From NCBI GenBank assembly GCA_902765725.1, contig CACXAT010000003.1, positions 1-64,000 of the forward strand: a stretch of DNA of 64,000 nucleotides, written 5' to 3'. Both the position numbers and the translations under genes were made by a program. This document shows positions 58,533-64,000 of the stretch, in pieces. Every line of letters begins with the position of its first letter. The stretch's first letter is position 1. The notes beneath the pieces are model-generated. The model was not told the origin of the DNA, ran no database searches, and saw nothing but the letters and a program-made list of their open reading frames with translations. The DNA comes from an uncultured Lachnospiraceae bacterium. GTDB lineage: Bacteria > Bacillota > Clostridia > Lachnospirales > Lachnospiraceae.

Positions 58533-60146
58533 ATGGCTAATATCGATCTGAGTCAGTATGGTATTACAGGTGCAACCGAAGTCATCCACAATCCGTCTTA
58601 TGACTTCCTGTATGAGGAAGAGATGAAGCCGGAACTTACCGGATATGACAAGGGCCAGCTGACAGAGCTTGGTGCAGTGAATGTTATGACCGGTATCTAC
58701 ACCGGACGTTCTCCCAAAGACAAGTACATTGTCATGGATGAGAACTCCAAGGATACTGTATGGTGGACAAGCGATGGATACAAGAATGACAACCATCCGA
58801 TGAGCGAAGAGACCTGGGCAGTTGTCAAGGATCTGGCTATCAAGCAGCTCTGCGGCAAGAGACTGTTCGTTGTCGACGCATTCTGCGGCGCGAACAAGGA
58901 TACCCGCATGGCAATCCGCTTCATCATGGAAGTTGCATGGCAGGCACATTTCGTAAAGAACATGTTCATCCAGCCGTCTGAGGAAGAGCTTGAGAACTTC
59001 AAGCCGGACTTCGTTGTCTACAACGCTTCCAAGGCGAAGGTCGAGAACTACAAGGAACTGGGCCTCAACTCCGAGACCTGCGCTGCATTCAATATCACCA
59101 GCCGTGAGCAGGTTATCCTGAACACCTGGTATGGCGGCGAGATGAAGAAGGGTATGTTCTCCATGATGAACTACTACCTCCCGCTGCAGGGCATCGCTTC
59201 CATGCACTGCTCCGCAAACACCGATATGGAAGGTAAGAATACCGCTATCTTCTTCGGACTTTCCGGAACCGGCAAGACCACTCTTTCCACCGACCCGAAG
59301 AGACTTCTGATCGGCGATGACGAGCATGGCTGGGACGACAACGGCGTATTCAACTTCGAAGGCGGCTGCTATGCGAAGGTTATCAACCTCGACAAGGATT
59401 CCGAGCCGGACATCTACAACGCAATCAAGAGAAACGCTCTGCTTGAGAACGTTACTGTCGACGCAGAAGGCAAGATCGACTTCGCTGACAAGTCCGTCAC
59501 CGAGAATACCCGCGTTTCCTATCCGATCGAGCACATCGAGAAGATCGCGAAGAACGTTAACAAGATCTCTTCCGGCCCGGCAGCTGAGAACGTAATCTTC
59601 CTGTCCGCAGATGCATTCGGCGTACTTCCGCCGGTATCCATCCTGACTCCGGAGCAGACTCAGTACTACTTCCTGAGCGGATTCACAGCAAAGCTTGCAG
59701 GAACCGAGCGCGGAATCACCGAGCCGACCCCGACCTTCTCCGCTTGCTTCGGCCAGGCATTCCTGGAGCTGCATCCGACCAAGTACGGCGAAGAGCTGGT
59801 TAAGAAGATGCAGAAGAGCGGCGCCAAGGCTTATCTGGTCAACACCGGATGGAATGGCACCGGCAAGAGAATCTCCATCAAGGATACCCGTGGAATCATC
59901 GACGCGATCCTGAACGGCGATGTCCTCAAGGCACCGACCAAGAAGATCCCGTACTTCGATTTCGAGGTTCCGACCGAGCTTCCGGGCGTAGATCCGACAA
60001 TCCTGGATCCGAGAGATACCTATGCAGACGCAGCACAGTGGGATGAGAAGGCTAAGGATCTTGCAGGCCGCTTCATCAAGAACTTCGTGAAGTACGAAGG
60101 CAACGAAGCCGGCAAAGCTCTCGTAGCAGCAGGCCCGAAGCTGTAA
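58533..60146 (+). CDS. pckA: Phosphoenolpyruvate carboxykinase (ATP)
   Basis: Interconverts oxaloacetate plus ATP and phosphoenolpyruvate plus CO2 plus ADP; in anaerobic clostridia it can run in the carboxylating direction. The 537-residue protein has the substrate Arg motif [11 protein letters not shown] near 56, the Lys/His metal region [13 protein letters not shown] and the P-loop [13 protein letters not shown] near 248. Codon use is strongly biased to C-ending codons such as AAC, TTC and ACC, and differs from most neighbours, which fits high expression. It has its own promoter and is followed by a non-coding gap. Confidence 0.95.
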   Translation: MANIDLSQYGITGATEVIHNPSYDFLYEEEMKPELTGYDKGQLTELGAVNVMTGIYTGRSPKDKYIVMDENSKDTVWWTSDGYKNDNHPMSEETWAVVKDLAIKQLCGKRLFVVDAFCGANKDTRMAIRFIMEVAWQAHFVKNMFIQPSEEELENFKPDFVVYNASKAKVENYKELGLNSETCAAFNITSREQVILNTWYGGEMKKGMFSMMNYYLPLQGIASMHCSANTDMEGKNTAIFFGLSGTGKTTLSTDPKRLLIGDDEHGWDDNGVFNFEGGCYAKVINLDKDSEPDIYNAIKRNALLENVTVDAEGKIDFADKSVTENTRVSYPIEHIEKIAKNVNKISSGPAAENVIFLSADAFGVLPPVSILTPEQTQYYFLSGFTAKLAGTERGITEPTPTFSACFGQAFLELHPTKYGEELVKKMQKSGAKAYLVNTGWNGTGKRISIKDTRGIIDAILNGDVLKAPTKKIPYFDFEVPTELPGVDPTILDPRDTYADAAQWDEKAKDLAGRFIKNFVKYEGNEAGKALVAAGPKL

Positions 60147-60345
60147 TGATAATGGCTGACCTGGACCGGAGCCGGACTCACACCCGAAGGGCGTGAGGGA
60201 CGGCGCAGGTATTGGGCAGCTTAACAAACATCGAACACGAGCGATGCGAAGCGGCGCGGAAGTGTGAGATGGTTGTCGCGGATCCGCAAGCGCGAAGCGC
60301 GCAGGATACGCGGATTATCATTCGATTTCATTTATTAACAAATCA
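60147..60345. other. Intergenic region after pckA, hairpin-rich, no gene
   Basis: No gene is seen. The region holds small hairpins, including CTCAC-CCC/GGG-GTGAG (about 60177-60197), and GCGC-rich words such as GCGCGAAGCGC near 60290. Its base composition resembles the element at 52572-52799, with recurring GGAGCCG and GCGAAGC words. It may be a relic of a dispersed extragenic repeat. Confidence 0.4.
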
Positions 60346-60347
60346 GG

Positions 60348-60385
60348 AGCCTGGTGCGTGTCACTACGTGTCAGGCTCTCTTTTA
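60348..60385 (+). terminator. Terminator between pckA and the debranching enzyme gene
   Basis: GAGCCTG (60350-60356) pairs with CAGGCTC (60372-60378), then TCTTTTAT. Confidence 0.75.
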
Positions 60386-60413
60386 TATTCACAGACAGTT
60401 GCAAGGGAACACG

Positions 60414-62534
60414 ATGGGAGAACAGAATCATAGTCCGATTGTCGATATCGATATACTCCAGCCATGGGAGAGCGTGGCTGGTTTTTCGGTATGTCCCGGA
60501 TTATACGAACACAATGGCGCCCAGGCGCTGGGATACGGGGGCGCGGTTAATTTCACGGTCCACTCAAACGGAGCCACTGCAGTCGAACTTCTGCTGTTTC
60601 ACCGCAAGGAGAAGGAACCCTACGCCGTGATCCCGTTTCCGAAGAATTACCGGGTCGGTGACGTGTGGTCGATGGTGGTATTCGGACTGGATATCACACA
60701 GTTTGAGTATGCCTACAGGGTGGACGGGCCCTGGGATCCGGGCAGGGGACTGCTCTTTGACCGAAGACACGTGCTGCTGGATATCTATGCGAAGGCAGTC
60801 ACAGGACAGAGGATCTGGGGAGAGCGGCAGTCAGAAGAGGGTGTCTATCACGCCAGAGTCGTGCGCCACACCTATGACTGGGGAGACCATTCCCGCATCA
60901 GGATGCCCATGGAGGACATGATCATCTATGAGCTTCATGTGCGCGGATTCACCATGGGACAGAACTCCGGCGTCCGCCATCCGGGAACCTTCGAGGGCCT
61001 TCGGGAGAAGATCCCTTACCTGAAATGGCTGGGCATCACCGCGGTCGAACTGATGCCGATCTTCGAGTTCGATGAGATGCAGAACGTGCGCAACTACGAA
61101 GGCAAGCGTCTCATGGATTACTGGGGCTACAATACGGTGAGTTATTTCGCCCCGAACTCAGGATATACAGCCCGCGAGGAATACAACCGGGAAGGAAGCG
61201 AGCTGAGAGACCTGATCAGCGCCCTTCACAAAGCCGGGATCATGGTCATCCTGGACGTGGTCTTCAACCATACAGCGGAGGGCAATGAAGACGGCTCCTT
61301 CATCAGCTTCAAGGGATTTGACAATAACGTCTATTATCTACTGGACCCGGAGGGCCGGTACTACAACTTCTCCGGCTGCGGCAATACCGTGAACTGCAAC
61401 CATCCGGTGGTGCAGGAGATGATCGTCGAATGCCTGCATTACTGGACAATCAATTATCATATCGATGGATTTAGATTTGATCTTGCCAGCATACTCGGGA
61501 GAAATGAAGACGGCTCTCCGATGGAGCATCCGCCGCTTCTGCAGAGGCTGGCGAAGGACCCGCTGCTGGCGGACGTGAAGCTGATCGCGGAAGCCTGGGA
61601 CGCGGGCGGCATGTACCAGGTCGGAAGCTTCCCGGCGTGGAACCGCTGGGCGGAATGGAACGGCAAGTACAGAGATGACATGAGAGAGTTCCTGAAGGGG
61701 GACTACTGGGCGGCGCCCGAGGCGGCAAAGCGGATGATCGGATCCCCTGATCTGTATTCCACAGACCCGTCGGAGCAGGGCAGAAGTCCTCACGGCTATC
61801 TCGGATACAACTCCTCCGTGAATTTCATTACCTGCCATGACGGTTTCACCCTGTATGACCTCTATGCCTACAATTACAAGCACAATGAGGTGAACGGCTG
61901 GAACAATACCGACGGGGCGAATGACAACCGGAGCTGGAACTGCGGTGTCGAGGGCCCGAGCCTGGATCCGGAGGTGGAGCGCCTGCGGACCCGCATGATG
62001 AAGAATGCCATGGCGGCGCTGATGATGAGCCGCGGCACACCCATGTTCTACGCGGGAGATGAGTTCGCAAACTCGCAGTTTGGCAACAACAACGGTTACT
62101 GCCAGGACAATGAGATCAGCTGGCTGAACTGGAACTACTGTGACCGCAACAGAGAGATGCTGGAGTTCACGAGGGACGTGATCGCCTTCAGGAAAAAGCA
62201 TCACTGTGTCAGCAGGGATCTGAAGCCCTCGCGCTGCGGATTCCCCAACATGTCCGTGCACGCGGGTACGCCCTGGAATGCCCTGGTCACGAAGGAGACT
62301 AAAGCCTTCTATGTGGTGTACGCGGGATATGACGAGGCGCTGGAAGATGACGACATCGTGTGCATCGCCATCAATGTGTTCTGGGAGCCCGTCGAGATCA
62401 CTCTGCCGGATCTTCCGGATGGCCGGAGCTGGCACCTGTATGTGTCGACCGGCGGGGAAGAGCGGGGCATGGCCTGGCGCAGAGTCTCCATGCGTCCTCG
62501 TTCAGTGGCCATTTTGAGCGCCGAATCTTTCTGA
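60414..62534 (+). CDS. Glycogen debranching enzyme (GlgX/isoamylase type, GH13)
   Basis: Hydrolyses alpha-1,6 branches in glycogen or related glucans. The 706-residue protein has an N-terminal CBM48-like domain (VNFTVHSNGATAVELLLFH) and a GH13 barrel. The barrel shows LDVVFNHTAEG, GFRFDLASILGRNEDG with the nucleophile Asp, IAEAWDAGG with the acid/base Glu, and CHDGFTLYD with the transition-state Asp. A C-terminal beta domain follows. The family also includes type I pullulanases, but no signal peptide is present, so an intracellular glycogen role is likelier. AAGGGAAC precedes the ATG at 60414. Confidence 0.9.
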   Translation: MGEQNHSPIVDIDILQPWESVAGFSVCPGLYEHNGAQALGYGGAVNFTVHSNGATAVELLLFHRKEKEPYAVIPFPKNYRVGDVWSMVVFGLDITQFEYAYRVDGPWDPGRGLLFDRRHVLLDIYAKAVTGQRIWGERQSEEGVYHARVVRHTYDWGDHSRIRMPMEDMIIYELHVRGFTMGQNSGVRHPGTFEGLREKIPYLKWLGITAVELMPIFEFDEMQNVRNYEGKRLMDYWGYNTVSYFAPNSGYTAREEYNREGSELRDLISALHKAGIMVILDVVFNHTAEGNEDGSFISFKGFDNNVYYLLDPEGRYYNFSGCGNTVNCNHPVVQEMIVECLHYWTINYHIDGFRFDLASILGRNEDGSPMEHPPLLQRLAKDPLLADVKLIAEAWDAGGMYQVGSFPAWNRWAEWNGKYRDDMREFLKGDYWAAPEAAKRMIGSPDLYSTDPSEQGRSPHGYLGYNSSVNFITCHDGFTLYDLYAYNYKHNEVNGWNNTDGANDNRSWNCGVEGPSLDPEVERLRTRMMKNAMAALMMSRGTPMFYAGDEFANSQFGNNNGYCQDNEISWLNWNYCDRNREMLEFTRDVIAFRKKHHCVSRDLKPSRCGFPNMSVHAGTPWNALVTKETKAFYVVYAGYDEALEDDDIVCIAINVFWEPVEITLPDLPDGRSWHLYVSTGGEERGMAWRRVSMRPRSVAILSAESF

Positions 62535-62550
62535 TTTGCATGTTTATATA

Positions 62551-62579
62551 TGTACATTCGAAGGGGATTTGATTATAAT
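62551..62579 (+). promoter_or_regulatory. Candidate promoter of the sugar ABC transporter
   Basis: TGTACA (62551-62556), a 17-base spacer and TATAAT (62574-62579). The ~110-base leader contains GTTTTCA and TGAAAAC in inverted order (62589 and 62616), which could form a hairpin or operator. Confidence 0.6.
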
Positions 62580-62693
62580 CATGGCAAGGTTTTCATACGG
62601 TGTTTCATTCACTGTTTGAAAACGGACACAGTCCCGCAGACGGGACAGATCACAGTTACTGTGGGAAGCAAACGAGTAAAGGGAGGAAAACAC

Positions 62694-63743
62694 ATGAGAA
62701 AACAGTTGGCAGGACTTATGGCAACGATTCTTGCTGTCGGAGCACTGAGCATCGGCGCATACGCAGATGACACGGCTCACATCTATGTCCTTACTGCACC
62801 GGAAGATCACGGCTGGACCGGTTCCGTTGCGACCTTCGCGAAAGAGAAGATCGAAGAAGTCAATGCGGAGGGAACCTATACCGCAGAGCTGATCACCTGC
62901 CAGGATGCAGCGACCCAGACTGCGAATATTGAAGATATCCTTGCAAAGGGCGAGGACAACATCGCATTCGTCATCCAGCCGATCGACGATACCGTACAGT
63001 CCGCGATCCAGCAGATCGTAGACGCGGAAGTTCCGTATGTTGCGTTCGACCGCATCATCGGCGACATCGCTGATACCGCAGTATCCAACGTCAAGGGCGA
63101 CAACGAAGGCATCGGCGCTGCCTGCGCAGCGTACTTCGTATCTCTGGGCATGGCTCCCGGCGATGCAGTCTATGTCTATGAGGGCGACACCTCTTCCGTT
63201 ACCACTCTTCGTGACGAGGGCTTCACCAAGTACCTCACCGGCGAGCTGGAGTTCGAGGGCGAGAAGATCGCCGACGACGCAAAGTGGACTGAGGATCAGA
63301 TCGCTTCCATCACCTTCTCCGGTGCTATGAACTGGAGCCGTTCCGACACCAAGACCTCCTTCGAGTCTCTGATGGGCGATGCTGCAAACGCAGAGATCAA
63401 GTGGTTCTATGCTGAGGACGATGAGCTGGCAATGGGTATCCTTGAGGCACTCGAGGGCGGCGGAATCGACGACGCGACCAAGGAAGCCTTCCTTGGAAAC
63501 GGACCGGTCCTCTCCGGATGCGGCGGACTTGATGAGTACTACGCAGTCCTTCGCGGCGAGACCTACACCGACATCGCTGAGAAGTTCGCAGGACTTGTAT
63601 CTGTAACCTACAGCCCGGCCATGATCCAGACCGCGATCCAGGATATGGTTGACTATCTGAGCGGAAATGAAGTTGAGCAGGATCACGTGATCGCATGCGA
63701 GAACGTCACTGCTGAGAACGTTACGGAATATCCGTCCTTCTGA
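62694..63743 (+). CDS. Sugar ABC transporter substrate-binding protein (type 1 periplasmic fold)
   Basis: The 349-residue protein has a cleavable signal peptide ending near GAYADD (about residue 24). The RbsB-like type 1 binding fold is seen in IYVLTAPEDHGWTGSVATFA, AFVIQPIDDTVQSAI, YVAFDRIIGD and WFYAEDDELAMGI. No lipobox Cys is present at the cleavage site, which is unusual for a Gram-positive binding protein. GGGAGG precedes the start. The strong codon bias (AAC, ACC, TTC) suggests high expression. It precedes the ATPase gene, with a hairpin between. Confidence 0.88.
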   Translation: MRKQLAGLMATILAVGALSIGAYADDTAHIYVLTAPEDHGWTGSVATFAKEKIEEVNAEGTYTAELITCQDAATQTANIEDILAKGEDNIAFVIQPIDDTVQSAIQQIVDAEVPYVAFDRIIGDIADTAVSNVKGDNEGIGAACAAYFVSLGMAPGDAVYVYEGDTSSVTTLRDEGFTKYLTGELEFEGEKIADDAKWTEDQIASITFSGAMNWSRSDTKTSFESLMGDAANAEIKWFYAEDDELAMGILEALEGGGIDDATKEAFLGNGPVLSGCGGLDEYYAVLRGETYTDIAEKFAGLVSVTYSPAMIQTAIQDMVDYLSGNEVEQDHVIACENVTAENVTEYPSF

Positions 63744-63788
63744 TCAGAACAGGCGCGTCAGACGCGCACATGATGAAGCAAAGACAGA

Positions 63789-63828
63789 AAGGGCCCGGCC
63801 ATTACAGTGCCGGGCTTCTTTCGGCAAA
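63789..63828 (+). terminator. Hairpin between the binding protein and ATPase genes
   Basis: GCCCGGC (63795-63801 region) pairs with GCCGGGC, followed by TTCTTTC. Probably a partial terminator that keeps binding-protein mRNA in excess over the membrane components. Confidence 0.7.
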
Positions 63829-63850
63829 GACAGTACGATAGAGGTAGAGT

Positions 63851-64000
63851 ATGAGTTTACTGGAAATGCGTGGGATAAATAAATCCTTCAGCGGCGTACA
63901 GGTCCTCAAGGACGTCTCCCTGACGGTCGAGAAGGGCGAAGTACATGCGCTTCTGGGGGAGAACGGAGCCGGTAAATCCACCCTGATGAACATTCTGACC
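63851..64000 (+). CDS. Sugar ABC transporter ATP-binding protein (RbsA/MglA-like), N-terminal part
   Basis: Only the first 50 codons lie in the window. They encode [19 protein letters not shown] and the Walker A motif [14 protein letters not shown], typical of the double-ATPase subunit of ribose or galactose importers. AGAGGTAG precedes the ATG. The gene continues past the end of the window. Confidence 0.88.
   Translation, partial: MSLLEMRGINKSFSGVQVLKDVSLTVEKGEVHALLGENGAGKSTLMNILT

Overview
The window reads as a chromosomal segment of a Gram-positive, anaerobic clostridium, most likely a member of the Lachnospiraceae. This is inferred from gene content: an electron-bifurcating [FeFe]-hydrogenase (HydABC) with a PAS-type sensory hydrogenase, an NfnAB-like transhydrogenase, lipoprotein-anchored ABC binding proteins, a CnaB-repeat surface protein with a sortase-like tail, an ECF sigma/anti-sigma pair, and clostridial-style tRNA genes without encoded CCA. 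The DNA is moderately GC-rich and nearly all of it is coding. There is no phage, insertion sequence, CRISPR array or origin.

Layout. 1-580: 3' end of a 23S rRNA gene, a damaged tRNA-Asn remnant where a 5S gene would be expected, tRNA-Glu, tRNA-Cys and a terminator. 640-3730: nth, a single-frame larC with a His-rich segment, a deoxyinosine-type DNA glycosylase and a small membrane protein. 3867-7529: an OhrR-type regulator and a copper-resistance operon (csoR, then copA with a chaperone domain fused to its C-terminus) behind a promoter flanked by two CsoR-type operators. 7555-7825: a probable structured non-coding RNA. 7982-18054: cell-envelope genes (CnaB surface protein, AI-2E-family protein, membrane-anchored deacetylase, Ala/Glu-rich SH3 protein, hemolysin III-like protein, phosphatidylserine decarboxylase-like enzyme). 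18228-19693: ECF sigma and its membrane partner. 19879-27295: phosphoglucomutase, then a co-directional run with an unknown two-helix membrane protein, an Hsp70-like ATPase with its own membrane helices and a secreted papain-like protease, then rdgB and yfcE. 27354-28178: seven tRNA genes (Pro, Gly, Arg, His, Gln, Lys, Leu). 28217-35215: a phosphopantetheinyl transferase, a four-gene carbohydrate-type ABC importer whose binding protein carries two membrane anchors, and a repeat-rich lipoprotein.

35346-49133 is the metabolic core: an aminotransferase, a LysR regulator, nfnA-nfnB, a kinase-like protein whose catalytic Asp is replaced by Asn, two thioredoxin-like [2Fe-2S] ferredoxins, the sensory hydrogenase hydS, a SpoIIE/PP2C phosphatase, and hydC-hydB-hydA. 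Tight spacing and overlaps suggest one operon. My reading is that NfnAB and HydABC balance NADH, NADPH and reduced ferredoxin against H2, while HydS, the phosphatase and the kinase-like protein may form a redox- or H2-responsive signalling arm. That signalling role is inference.

49218-64000: a split Zn/Cd/Pb-type efflux system (separate HMA protein plus P-type ATPase), a glycerophosphodiester phosphodiesterase, a cysteine desulfidase-family protein, a GNAT, a Nudix-GNAT fusion, a TreR-like regulator, proA, pckA, a glycogen-debranching enzyme, and the start of a sugar ABC transporter that runs off the end of the window. The most interesting items are the sensory-hydrogenase locus, the copA-copZ fusion with a retained internal start, the Hsp70-like/membrane/protease locus and the unidentified RNA.
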